7,254 nucleotides of DNA from Planctomycetaceae bacterium (GCA_947453875.1 CANGIH010000117.1:1-7254), one strand, 5' to 3'; numbered from the stretch's first letter, positions 1 to 6,399 are shown. A program made the numbers and translations. The notes: a model not told the origin generated them from the sequence alone.

Positions 1-4
1 ATTG

Positions 5-1879
5 TCACCGGGAAAGATGACTGGCCGCCCCTTCGGGAACAGTCAGATCGAGGAGAAACTCCAGCACTTCGCGCAGCCGGGGAATCTGGCACCCAGCGGC
101 GGCGGCCAGCGCCCCGGCGCGTTCGGCATCGACGATCGCGGCCGATCGGGCGAAGACATCGGCCCCCGAATAGAGACGCCTGGCTTCGGCGATCACCGCC
201 GCGGCTGCCGGGCCATCGGGGAGCCCCACCGCCGCAGCGAGTGACTCGAGCCTTCGCAGCTCGCTGACCGGCAGGCGTTCGCGGGCCAGGGCCCACATCA
301 CCGTCGGGCGCCCGCCGAGCAGGTCTCCGGCGACTTGCCGATCATTCTCGACATCCCCGTTCCAGTCCTTGAGGTCATTGAGCACCTGGAAACCGACGCC
401 GACATGGCGGGCATACCGGGACAGAGGGCCGGCGGACTGGAGATCCAAGCCGGCAAGACGCACCCCGATGGCGAGCGCCACCTCGAAGGCGGGGGACGTC
501 TTGAGGGCATAGATCGCCAGCGCCTCGGCAGCAGAGAGCGATTTGTCGTCCGCCGAGCGCCACCACAATTCCGCCCCCTGGCCGCGCGCGAGTCGCACAT
601 GGGCCTCGGCGAGCATCGCCACCACATCCGCGCGGCAGGCTGCATCGACGCCGGGCAGCGTGGCCACGATGGAATAACCGACACCGAGGAGGTAGTCACC
701 GGTGTTGATCGCCGAGGGGATTCCGACCTCGTCGTGGAGCGTGGAGCGACCGTAGCGCATCCGGTCGCCATCCTCGATGTCATCGTGAATGAGCGACGCT
801 TTGTGAAACACCTCAACAGCCACCGCGGCTGCTTTCGCAGCGGGCCAGCGAGCCGCCGCTCCGTCATCAGCGACCGCCATCGCCTCGAAGGCCGCGAGCG
901 TGATGAATGGCCGGAGAAATTTCCCACCACGACCGAGAAAATCCGCGGCGAGGTGGGCGGGGGCGTCGAGCGGGGCCGGGGATCCACAGCCCCAGGCGAG
1001 CGCATCGGCAACGCCAGACGCATCGGTCACCACGCGGAGGGAATCGCGGCTGAAGAGTTCGGCTGCTTCGCGGAGAAGCGGCAGGTAATCCCCGACCGGA
1101 GCACCCCCACCGCCGGCGACACCGAGCAGCCCCAGCACCCACTCGGCATCGAGGCCACCGCAAGCCGCGGCCCGGGCACAGGCCGCCGAGCCTCCCGCCC
1201 CGCGCATCGCCACGTCGCGGGCAGCAACCTCCGGGTCGAAGGGGACCGCGGCGATCGGCAGGGCGAACGCCGGCAGCATGGCGAAGGCTTTTTCAAGATG
1301 CTCGAGTTTGGCCACGCCGAGGATGCCGTCGTACTGCCCCGTCAGCAATCCACCGATACCTGCGACCGCCCGCGGCGTCGCTTCGACCACCCAACCGGTA
1401 TCGCGGGCCGCGGCCCATAGTGTCCCGATCACACATCCCGGCCCGCAGGTGTGCGGGGGACGGCCATCGACCGTCGGTTCAGCCCCCCCCTCCGCCACGG
1501 GGCAGTCGGGCAGGAGGAGGAGACGCCGACCATTGGCCCCGGAGGCGAGGCGATCCCTCCAGTACTCCGAGACGATCACGACCATCATCCAGCCGACATG
1601 GCCCGGCCTTCCCCCGGCCCGCTGCACGAGCGTCTCCGCGTGGGCCCGCAGGCCTCCAGCGGAGCGAGACTGCGGGGGAACGGACCCCGTTTGCCAAGAG
1701 GCCACCAGGTCGGCAGCCATGGCCCGGAGCCGGTCGCGAAGGGACTTCTCCGCCGGGCACGCAAGCCGGGCGCCGCCATCGGCCTTTGCCGACGAGGACG
1801 CATCGCCTGCCGCGCAAGAGGCCCCAGGGTGGCCGGGCCCGGCAACGTCTGTCACTTCCATCGACGGGTGATTCGGCAT
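5..1879 (-). CDS. DUF116-like domain fused to polyprenyl diphosphate synthase
   Basis: A 624-residue protein with two parts. The C-terminal half (about residues 270-620) is an all-alpha trans-prenyltransferase, which condenses isopentenyl diphosphate onto an allylic diphosphate in the cytosol. Visible motifs are GGKFLRP (318-324), the first Asp-rich motif DDIED (366-370) after FHKASLIH, KT at 460-461, the second Asp motif as FQVLNDLKD (ending at 505) and GRPTVMW (523-529). Alanine five residues before DDIED is small, as in long-chain synthases, so a quinone-length or similar product is inferred. The N-terminal part resembles DUF116: LLLLPDC (120-126), HTCGPGC (143-149), then GILGVAKLEHLEKAF (185-199), where DUF116 proteins usually have a Cys after GVA. 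Typical bacterial synthases are about 300-350 residues, so the extra half is real. The start is chosen because AAAGGTGG lies 7 nt upstream; the frame is open to 2182 but enters the neighbouring gene. It is separated from the radical SAM gene by 182 bp. The prenyl synthase call is firm; the DUF116 call is moderate. Confidence 0.88.
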   Translation of the reverse strand: MPNHPSMEVTDVAGPGHPGASCAAGDASSSAKADGGARLACPAEKSLRDRLRAMAADLVASWQTGSVPPQSRSAGGLRAHAETLVQRAGGRPGHVGWMMVVIVSEYWRDRLASGANGRRLLLLPDCPVAEGGAEPTVDGRPPHTCGPGCVIGTLWAAARDTGWVVEATPRAVAGIGGLLTGQYDGILGVAKLEHLEKAFAMLPAFALPIAAVPFDPEVAARDVAMRGAGGSAACARAAACGGLDAEWVLGLLGVAGGGGAPVGDYLPLLREAAELFSRDSLRVVTDASGVADALAWGCGSPAPLDAPAHLAADFLGRGGKFLRPFITLAAFEAMAVADDGAAARWPAAKAAAVAVEVFHKASLIHDDIEDGDRMRYGRSTLHDEVGIPSAINTGDYLLGVGYSIVATLPGVDAACRADVVAMLAEAHVRLARGQGAELWWRSADDKSLSAAEALAIYALKTSPAFEVALAIGVRLAGLDLQSAGPLSRYARHVGVGFQVLNDLKDWNGDVENDRQVAGDLLGGRPTVMWALARERLPVSELRRLESLAAAVGLPDGPAAAAVIAEARRLYSGADVFARSAAIVDAERAGALAAAAGCQIPRLREVLEFLLDLTVPEGAASHLSR

Positions 1880-1886
1880 CGGGAAG

Positions 1887-1894
1887 CCACCTTT
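1887..1894 (-). promoter_or_regulatory. Ribosome-binding site of the polyprenyl synthase gene
   Basis: On the minus strand this reads AAAGGTGG, within GGAAAGGTGG, and ends 7 nt before the ATG at 1879. It decides this start over the longer open frame that runs back to 2182 and over the internal Met at residue 7. Confidence 0.6.
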
Positions 1895-1973
1895 CCAGCA
1901 ACACATTTCAGGCCGTGGGCCATCCTGCCCAGACACAGCCCCCAGTTCGGGATGAAGGGCGAATCCGGCAGAT

Positions 1974-1988
1974 CGGCCGCGCCGGCCG
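1974..1988. other. Small GC hairpin in the 182-bp gap between radical SAM and polyprenyl synthase genes
   Basis: CGGCCG at 1974-1979 is repeated in inverted orientation at 1983-1988 around a 3-nt loop. No T-run follows on either strand, so it is not a classical intrinsic terminator. The rest of the gap (1880-2061) shows no open frame with a plausible start and no promoter that I can support. In such GC-rich DNA a stem of this size could arise by chance. Confidence 0.2.
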
Positions 1989-2061
1989 CCCCCCAGTAAA
2001 CCGGACGGCCGTCGAGGCGTTAACCCGACCCCCACATTCCAGGGAGGGGCCAACGGGCGGA

Positions 2062-3339
2062 TCAGCCCGCGGACTCGAAGAACCGCGGCAGGAGGGCGTC
2101 GACCATCAACAGCCCGCGGCGAGTGAGCCGTGGCGACGGACGGACACTCTCGAGGCATCCCTCGGCCTCGAGGCTGGCCCACTGGGGGGCGAAGGCCTCG
2201 AGTGGATCGATGCCAAACTTGGCCCGCAACCGGTCGACGTCGATCCGCCCCCGCTTGAGGCCGAGAACCGTCTCGCGGATGAACAGGTCTCGCGGCGTGG
2301 CCACGAGGCCACGGGTGACAGGCAGGCGTCCTCCCTCCACGGCGGAGAGGTAGTCGTCCCAGTGGGTTGCGTTTTGATAATGGAGCCCGGAGAGGTGACC
2401 GAAGCTCGCCACGCCGAGGGCGAGGAGGTCACTCCCTTCCCAGAGCATGTCGCGGTAGCGGAAGTGGACCCGCGCTGGGTCGCGAACCAGGGTATAGCCA
2501 CTCGACACCGTGTACCCCGCCGCCACGAATCGGTCGAAGGCACGATCGACCCAATCCCGTTTCGTCTTCCAGTCGGCGACCGGCGTCGGCGCGCCGGTCT
2601 CGCGGGCATCGTGGACGAAGGTGGTGTTGAGGGGGAGTTCGAGTTGGTAGATCGTGACGCTGTCGGGTTCGAGGGAGAGCGTCCGCTCCACCGTCCGCTC
2701 CCACGATTCGGTCGTCTCGCCGACCATACCGGAGATGAGGTCGACATTCGTATTGGGGAAGCCGGCGGCGCGGATCCAGTCCCATGAGCGGAGGATCTCG
2801 GCGGAGAGATGGGCGCGGCCGTTGGCCTCCAGCACCTGGTCGTCGAAATTCTCCACGCCGAGCGACAGCCGCGTGACCCCGAGCGCCTTGAGGGCCTTCA
2901 CCTTCGGTTCGGAGAGGGTGCCCGGCTCGCACTCGAACGTCACCTCCTCCGCATCGAGCCAACCAAAGCTGCGGTGGAGCCCGGCGACGAGGCGCTCGAG
3001 CTGCTTCACCGACAGGAAGGAAGGGGTCCCGCCGCCAAAATAGACATAGCGGAGCTTCCGGCCGGCCACCGCCGGCTGCGCGGCGACGATTTCCGCCTCC
3101 CGGGCGAGCCCCTGGGAGTAGCGCTCGACGTCGGATGCAGACGTGTCGGTATAGACACGGAAGTAGCAGAACTTGCACCGCTTCCGGCAGAAGGGGACAT
3201 GGAGATAGAGACCGAGCGCGGCATCGGTCGGCGGCGCCGCGAAGGCCTCGAGGACAGCCGGAACCGCCGCGCCGCTCCAACGGGAGAACGGCGGATAGTT
3301 GGAGACGAAATAACTGCCTGGCTCGGTCGACTCGCTCAT
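2062..3339 (-). CDS. Radical SAM protein of the HemN/HemW (coproporphyrinogen III oxidase-like) family
   Basis: A 425-residue enzyme. The 4Fe-4S/SAM motif is CRKRCKFC (Cys51, Cys55, Cys58; CxxxCxxC) after LHVPF. Further family motifs follow in order: FGGGTPS (101-107), ECEPGTL (136-142), LGVENFDDQVLEANGR (160-175, HemW has LGVQSF-like), NVDLISGMVGET (198-209) and ALGVASFGH (307-315). A C-terminal HemN_C-type winged-helix region ends in LTRRGLLMVDALL. True HemN dehydrogenases carry CxxxCxxCxC; here the last position is Phe60, as in HemW heme chaperones and HemN-like methyltransferases, so coproporphyrinogen oxidation is unlikely. A distinctive N-terminus (SYFVSNYPPFSRW, 9-21) precedes the barrel. 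The substrate cannot be read from the sequence; candidates are a heme chaperone or a HemN-like class C methylase. The start is set by AAAGGG 8 nt upstream, overlapping the stop of the TIM-barrel gene 13 bp away, which implies translational coupling. The frame is open to 3591, but that stretch lies in the upstream gene. Confidence 0.88.
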   Translation of the reverse strand: MSESTEPGSYFVSNYPPFSRWSGAAVPAVLEAFAAPPTDAALGLYLHVPFCRKRCKFCYFRVYTDTSASDVERYSQGLAREAEIVAAQPAVAGRKLRYVYFGGGTPSFLSVKQLERLVAGLHRSFGWLDAEEVTFECEPGTLSEPKVKALKALGVTRLSLGVENFDDQVLEANGRAHLSAEILRSWDWIRAAGFPNTNVDLISGMVGETTESWERTVERTLSLEPDSVTIYQLELPLNTTFVHDARETGAPTPVADWKTKRDWVDRAFDRFVAAGYTVSSGYTLVRDPARVHFRYRDMLWEGSDLLALGVASFGHLSGLHYQNATHWDDYLSAVEGGRLPVTRGLVATPRDLFIRETVLGLKRGRIDVDRLRAKFGIDPLEAFAPQWASLEAEGCLESVRPSPRLTRRGLLMVDALLPRFFESAG

Positions 3340-3347
3340 TGGGTACG

Positions 3348-3353
3348 CCCTTT
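3348..3353 (-). promoter_or_regulatory. Ribosome-binding site of the radical SAM gene, overlapping the upstream stop codon
   Basis: AAAGGG on the minus strand ends 8 nt before the ATG at 3339. Its first base is also the last base of the TGA (3355-3353) of the upstream TIM-barrel gene. This layout supports coupled translation of the pair and decides the start among several in-frame Met codons. Confidence 0.6.
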
Positions 3354-4369
3354 CACGACAGGCCGCGGGCTGCGAGGAGATCGTCGAAGTCCCGGAGGTG
3401 GTAACCAATCCCGGCGCCGTCGAGCAGACGGCACAGGCCGCGGAGGGCAATTCCCATCCCATCCGGCCCGCTCGTCCCGCCGAACTGCCCACCGCCGCGG
3501 ACGTGTGGCTCCAGGTCGAGGAACACCCCCGGGATGCCCCGCCGCTCCAAACGCTTCGAGAGCGTCGGCAGGAAGGTCTTGAGGTCGGCAAGGATTCGCG
3601 CGTGTCCCCCCACCCCGCGGTCGGCGGGCACGAAATGCTTCAGCCCCCCTTCGTCGACATGCTTGCCGCGGGCCGCCCCCCCGATCTTGAGGGAATCCTT
3701 GATATGCACCCAGCCGAGGCCGGGCTTCATCGCCTCCCACTGCTTCCAGATCTCCGCCGGCGAGAATCCCTGGACGACGAGATTGGCGGCGTCGAACACG
3801 AGGACGAGGCCGGGATGATTGACCCGGCGATGAATCTCGGCGAGTAGATGGCCGTCACGGCCGACGAGATTGGCTTCCACCTCGAGCCCGAACGTGAGAT
3901 CGGACCGATGGCAGGCCTCGGCGATCAGACCGATGCGGTCAACCGCTTCCTCGAGGTAGTCCTCCGGACGGGCGCCGCGCGGCGGGTAGAAGGAAAACCC
4001 ACGGATCAGCTTGGTCTCGAAAGCGTGGGCCAATTCGCACGCCCTCGCCACGTCCCTGGCGAGATAACGCTTGAAGGGGATGAATGCGTTTTTCGTGCCG
4101 TCATCGACATCCTCGAGCTTGGCCTTGCCGATCGGCGAGGCGATCGAGGCGACATTGAGCCCGTACCGGTCCTCGAGGTGGCGGAGCTTCTGGATCTCGG
4201 GGAGGGTCAGTTTCATGACATTCTTCACCCCCTTGCCCACATCGACAAATCGCAGGGAGTAGTACTCCAGGCCGATGGCGGACAGGGCCGTGAACTGCTC
4301 GACCGCGGTGAGGTCGAACGCCGACTCGTCCGCGAGTGCGGAAAGGATGACGCGTGGTGGCTGGGCCAT
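3353..4369 (-). CDS. Xylose-isomerase-like TIM-barrel protein (sugar phosphate isomerase/epimerase family)
   Basis: A 338-residue protein of the AP-endonuclease-2/xylose-isomerase TIM-barrel superfamily. The usual metal-binding carboxylates and histidine can be placed at strand ends: Glu163 in FGLEVEAN, Asp193 in LVFDAAN, His222 in GWVHIKD and Glu287 in FLDLEPH. The N-terminus (RVILSALADE, 6-15) is the first barrel strand, with ALSAIGLEYYSLRFVD (28-43) as the second. No signal peptide or membrane segment is seen, so it is probably cytosolic. Members isomerise or epimerise keto-sugars, inositol derivatives or related polyols, and annotation by name in this family is unreliable; the substrate here is unknown. 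GGAG lies 7 nt before the ATG. The gene sits 13 bp upstream of the radical SAM gene, with overlapping signals, so the two products probably act together or are at least co-made. It follows queF after 100 bp, and cotranscription with queF is possible but not shown. Confidence 0.85.
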   Translation of the reverse strand: MAQPPRVILSALADESAFDLTAVEQFTALSAIGLEYYSLRFVDVGKGVKNVMKLTLPEIQKLRHLEDRYGLNVASIASPIGKAKLEDVDDGTKNAFIPFKRYLARDVARACELAHAFETKLIRGFSFYPPRGARPEDYLEEAVDRIGLIAEACHRSDLTFGLEVEANLVGRDGHLLAEIHRRVNHPGLVLVFDAANLVVQGFSPAEIWKQWEAMKPGLGWVHIKDSLKIGGAARGKHVDEGGLKHFVPADRGVGGHARILADLKTFLPTLSKRLERRGIPGVFLDLEPHVRGGGQFGGTSGPDGMGIALRGLCRLLDGAGIGYHLRDFDDLLAARGLS

Positions 4370-4383
4370 GGGAGGGCTCCGGT

Positions 4384-4417
4384 GGGGGCTCTGGTCCGCT
4401 GACAGGCCGAAGCCCCC
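4384..4417. other. GC-rich inverted repeat between queF and the TIM-barrel gene
   Basis: GGGGGCT (4384-4390) and AGCCCCC (4411-4417) are perfect inverted repeats of 7 bp. A smaller inner pairing, GGTC with GGCC, is possible using G-U pairs. It lies in the 100-bp gap between the queF stop and the TIM-barrel start, about 15 bp upstream of the latter on the minus strand. There is no T-run on either side, so it may be a factor-dependent or weak terminator, a leader structure, or chance in GC-rich DNA. The rest of 4370-4469 shows nothing I can call. Confidence 0.3.
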
Positions 4418-4469
4418 GGGGTGTGACGATCATCGAGCGACCGATGCGATCCGCGGGTGGCGTCGGCCG

Positions 4470-4880
4470 TCACTGGGACGGCGGGAGGTCGCAGCCCGAT
4501 GGATGCGAGACGACGATCCGCGACGAGATGCCGCCACGGGGGGTGAAATGGGCCACGAGGGTCATCCGCCGCGGCGCCAGCACTGCCACGAGATCGTCGA
4601 GAATCCGATTGGTGACGTTCTCGTAGAAGATGCCTTCGTTGCGGAAGGCCTGCAGATACAATTTCAGGCTCTTCAACTCCACGCACAGCCCATCGGGGAT
4701 GTAGCGGAAGGTGAGGGTCCCGAAGTCCGGCTGGCCCGTCTTCGGGCACATCGAGGTGAACTCGGGGCAGATGATCTCGATCAGATAATCGCGCCCCGGA
4801 AAGCGGTTCTCAAAGGTCTCGAGTTGGCTTCGCGACGGCGGTTGCATTGTGGGTGGAGTCATGAAGGAAGAGTGTGCCAT
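4470..4880 (-). CDS. queF: NADPH-dependent 7-cyano-7-deazaguanine reductase QueF (single-domain type)
   Basis: QueF reduces the nitrile of preQ0 to the aminomethyl group of preQ1 using two NADPH, the last step before the base is inserted into tRNA for queuosine. The 136-residue protein has the full signature: catalytic Cys45 in TSMCPKTGQPDF, the general acid Asp52, the QueF motif ELKSLKLY (68-75), GIFYENVTNRI (83-93) and the C-terminal HFTPRGGIS (111-119). It is the short unimodular T-fold type (Bacillus YkvM-like) rather than the two-domain E. coli type of about 280 residues. Three in-frame ATGs are possible (4880, 4862, 4847). The first is preferred because GGAAGG lies 9 nt upstream and the others have no Shine-Dalgarno sequence; the conserved part begins near residue 18 (SQLETFENR), so all are compatible with function. 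It is divergent from queC, and the preferred starts overlap within one CATG. Confidence 0.95.
   Translation of the reverse strand: MAHSSFMTPPTMQPPSRSQLETFENRFPGRDYLIEIICPEFTSMCPKTGQPDFGTLTFRYIPDGLCVELKSLKLYLQAFRNEGIFYENVTNRILDDLVAVLAPRRMTLVAHFTPRGGISSRIVVSHPSGCDLPPSQ
4863..4871 (+). promoter_or_regulatory. Ribosome-binding site of queC, located inside the queF coding region
   Basis: AAGGAAGAG ends 7 nt before the ATG at 4879. The other in-frame ATG at 4861 has only GGAG two bases away, which is too close, so 4879 is the likely start. On the opposite strand these bases encode residues 4-6 of QueF if QueF starts at 4880. Confidence 0.55.
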
Positions 4881-5616
4881 GAACGCGGACCTTCCGAAAG
4901 CGGTACCGACAGCGGCCGGGACATGCCCGCCGCGACGTGCCGTGGTACTCCTCTCGGGCGGTCTCGACTCCGCGACCGTGGCGGCGTGGGCGATCGATGG
5001 GGGCTGGGAGGTGACGGCACTGTCGATCGACTATACCCAGCGGCACCGCTGTGAACTCGACGCCGCCAGAGCGGTGGCCCTCCACCTCGGGATCGTCGAT
5101 CATGTCGTGCTGCCGGTCGATCTGGCGGCATTCGGCGGCAGTGCGTTGGTCGATCCGACGATCCCCGTCCCCCGGGACCGTCCCGAGGAATGGCTCGCCC
5201 GGGAGATTCCGGTGACGTACGTCCCGGCCCGTAACACCGTGTTCCTCGCGCTGGCGCTGGCCCTGGCCGAAGCCCGCGGTGCCGAGGCCATCGCCCTGGG
5301 GGTCAACTCGATCGACTACAGCGGCTACCCCGACTGCCGCCCAGAGTATCTCGATGCCTTCCGTCGGCTCGCCATCCTGGCCACGAAGGCGGGCGTCGAA
5401 GGCCGGCCGATCGAGATCCTCGCTCCACTGGTCGAACTCACGAAGGCCCAGATCGTCACCCTCGGCCGCGATCTCGGCCTCGACCCGGGGCTGACGACAA
5501 GTTGCTACGACCCGACCCCGGAGGGGCGGCCGTGCGGCCACTGCGACTCCTGTCGGCTCCGCGCGGCGGGCTTCGCGGCTGCGGGAGTCGTCGATCCTCG
5601 GGCGACGGGAGGCTGA
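4879..5616 (+). CDS. queC: 7-cyano-7-deazaguanine synthase QueC
   Basis: QueC converts 7-carboxy-7-deazaguanine and ammonia to preQ0, using ATP to adenylate the carboxylate. The 245-residue protein begins its Rossmann-type ATP-pyrophosphatase fold with the PP-loop SGGLDS (26-31) in VVLLSGGLDSAT. VPARNTVFLA (115-124) and the substrate-site stretch VNSIDYSGYPDCRPEY (142-157) are characteristic of QueC. A C-terminal zinc site is formed by Cys209 (TTSCYDP), Cys219, Cys222 and Cys225 (CGHCDSC). The length matches the family's roughly 220-245. The start at 4879 has a good Shine-Dalgarno sequence; about 20 non-conserved residues precede the first beta strand. It is followed by queE after 7 bp, so the two form an operon making preQ0 from CPH4. 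The promoter must lie within queF or further away, since there is no intergenic space upstream. Confidence 0.96.
   Translation: MNADLPKAVPTAAGTCPPRRAVVLLSGGLDSATVAAWAIDGGWEVTALSIDYTQRHRCELDAARAVALHLGIVDHVVLPVDLAAFGGSALVDPTIPVPRDRPEEWLAREIPVTYVPARNTVFLALALALAEARGAEAIALGVNSIDYSGYPDCRPEYLDAFRRLAILATKAGVEGRPIEILAPLVELTKAQIVTLGRDLGLDPGLTTSCYDPTPEGRPCGHCDSCRLRAAGFAAAGVVDPRATGG
4890..4895 (-). promoter_or_regulatory. Candidate ribosome-binding site of queF, located inside queC
   Basis: On the minus strand these bases read GGAAGG, 9 nt before the ATG at 4880. They lie within codons 4-6 of queC. The alternative queF starts at 4862 and 4847 have no comparable site, which favours 4880. Confidence 0.45.
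5607..5612 (+). promoter_or_regulatory. Ribosome-binding site of queE at the end of queC
   Basis: GGGAGG overlaps the last sense codons of queC and ends 11 nt before the GTG at 5624. It supports the unusual GTG start of queE and translational coupling of the two genes. Confidence 0.5.
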
Positions 5617-5623
5617 ACGACCC

Positions 5624-6343
5624 GTGCGGATCGCCGAGCTCTACGCATCGCTGCAAGGGGAAGGGGTGCTTGCCGGCACGCCGAGCACCTTCGTGCGTTC
5701 GAGCGGCTGCAACCTCCGCTGCCACTGGTGCGACACGCCGTTCACCTCCTGGAAGCCGACGGGCGAGGAGTGGTCGCCCGAGCGGATCTGCCGGTCGGTC
5801 GAGGAACTCGGGGTGCCGCACATCGTCCTCACCGGCGGCGAACCGCTCCTCCCATCCGATGCCGGCGAGGTGTGCCGGCTGCTGCGGAGCGCGGGGCGTC
5901 ATCTCACCGTCGAGACCGCCGGGACGGTCCTACCGCAAGGCTTCGCAGGGAACGACCTCGCCGACCTGCTCTCGATCAGCCCCAAGCTCGCCTCGTCAAC
6001 CCCGCCGGCGGAGACGCCCGGGGGATGGAACGCACGTCACGCCGCATCACGACGCCGCGACGACATCCTCGTCGACATGCTGCGGTGCGAGTTCTGGCAG
6101 TTGAAATACGTCGTCGGTTCACCGCAGGATCTTGCCGAGGTCCTCACGTGGCTCGACGATCTCGAGGCGGTACTCGGTCCGGGGCGTCTGCCAAGAGGGC
6201 GGGTCTTCGTCATGCCGCAGGGAACCGATCGGGGCCTCCTCGAGCAAACCGCCGCCTGGCTCGCCCCCGCCTGCACGGCCGAGGGGCTCCGCTTCGCCCC
6301 CCGGCACCACATCACCTGGTACGGCAACACCCGCGGAACCTGA
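5624..6343 (+). CDS. queE: 7-carboxy-7-deazaguanine synthase QueE (radical SAM)
   Basis: QueE performs the radical-mediated ring contraction of 6-carboxy-tetrahydropterin (CPH4) to 7-carboxy-7-deazaguanine, using a 4Fe-4S cluster, SAM and Mg2+. The 239-residue protein starts with RIAELYASLQGEG, the family's typical N-terminus. Cluster cysteines are Cys29, Cys33 and Cys36 in SSGCNLRCHWCDTPFTSW. Further motifs are LTGGEPLL (69-76), VETAGT (96-101), SISPKL (117-122), QLKYVV (159-164), VMPQG (196-200) and the C-terminal RHHITWYGNTRG. The start is GTG; the conserved N-terminus begins immediately after it, so no longer frame is needed. It lies 7 bp after queC, which uses its product as substrate, so the pair is a functional operon. 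No queD (CPH4 synthase) is present nearby. Confidence 0.96.
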   Translation: MRIAELYASLQGEGVLAGTPSTFVRSSGCNLRCHWCDTPFTSWKPTGEEWSPERICRSVEELGVPHIVLTGGEPLLPSDAGEVCRLLRSAGRHLTVETAGTVLPQGFAGNDLADLLSISPKLASSTPPAETPGGWNARHAASRRRDDILVDMLRCEFWQLKYVVGSPQDLAEVLTWLDDLEAVLGPGRLPRGRVFVMPQGTDRGLLEQTAAWLAPACTAEGLRFAPRHHITWYGNTRGT

Positions 6344-6376
6344 GCGATCGACGCTGTCCCAGGAAAAGTCAGTCTA

Positions 6377-6399
6377 CGGAGGCTGCCAAAGGCCGTCCG
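6377..6399. terminator. Weak candidate bidirectional hairpin between the convergent queE and membrane protein genes
   Basis: In the 58-bp convergent gap, CGGAGGC (6377-6383) can pair with GCCGTCCG (6392-6399) with one bulged G and an 8-nt loop. The position between two facing stop codons suits a shared terminator, but no T-run follows on either strand and the stem is imperfect. Low confidence. Confidence 0.25.

Noticed and set aside
1880..2182. N-terminal extension of the polyprenyl synthase frame back to 2182.
   Set aside because: It would overlap the end of the radical SAM gene, its sequence is low-complexity, and a good ribosome-binding site sits directly before 1879.
335..2787. Two long plus-strand open frames (335-1420 and 1420-2787, 361 and 455 residues) that meet at an overlapping ATGA.
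   Set aside because: Both are antisense to well-supported genes, have low-complexity Arg/Pro/Gly-rich composition and no recognisable motifs. They are expected shadows of GC-rich codon use.
2429..3280. Minus-strand frame of 283 residues inside the radical SAM gene.
   Set aside because: It is the +1 shadow of the real frame, with Arg/Pro-rich composition and no domain.
2062..3339. Naming the radical SAM gene hemN.
   Set aside because: The fourth Cys of the HemN CxxxCxxCxC motif is missing, so a specific symbol is not justified; hemW cannot be excluded but is not proven.
3340..3591. N-terminal extension of the radical SAM frame back to 3591.
   Set aside because: The extra residues overlap the TIM-barrel gene out of frame and look like random translation (Ser/Arg/Cys-rich); the ATG at 3339 has a proper ribosome-binding site.
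4824..4850. Sigma70-like promoter for queC: TTGGCT (4824-4829) and CATTGT (4845-4850).
   Set aside because: Spacing is 15 bp and the -10 matches only three of six consensus bases; in this GC-rich DNA such matches are expected by chance.
4847..4879. A preQ1 riboswitch controlling the queuosine genes.
   Set aside because: There is no leader space between the divergent starts and no preQ1 aptamer-like stem with an A-rich tail.
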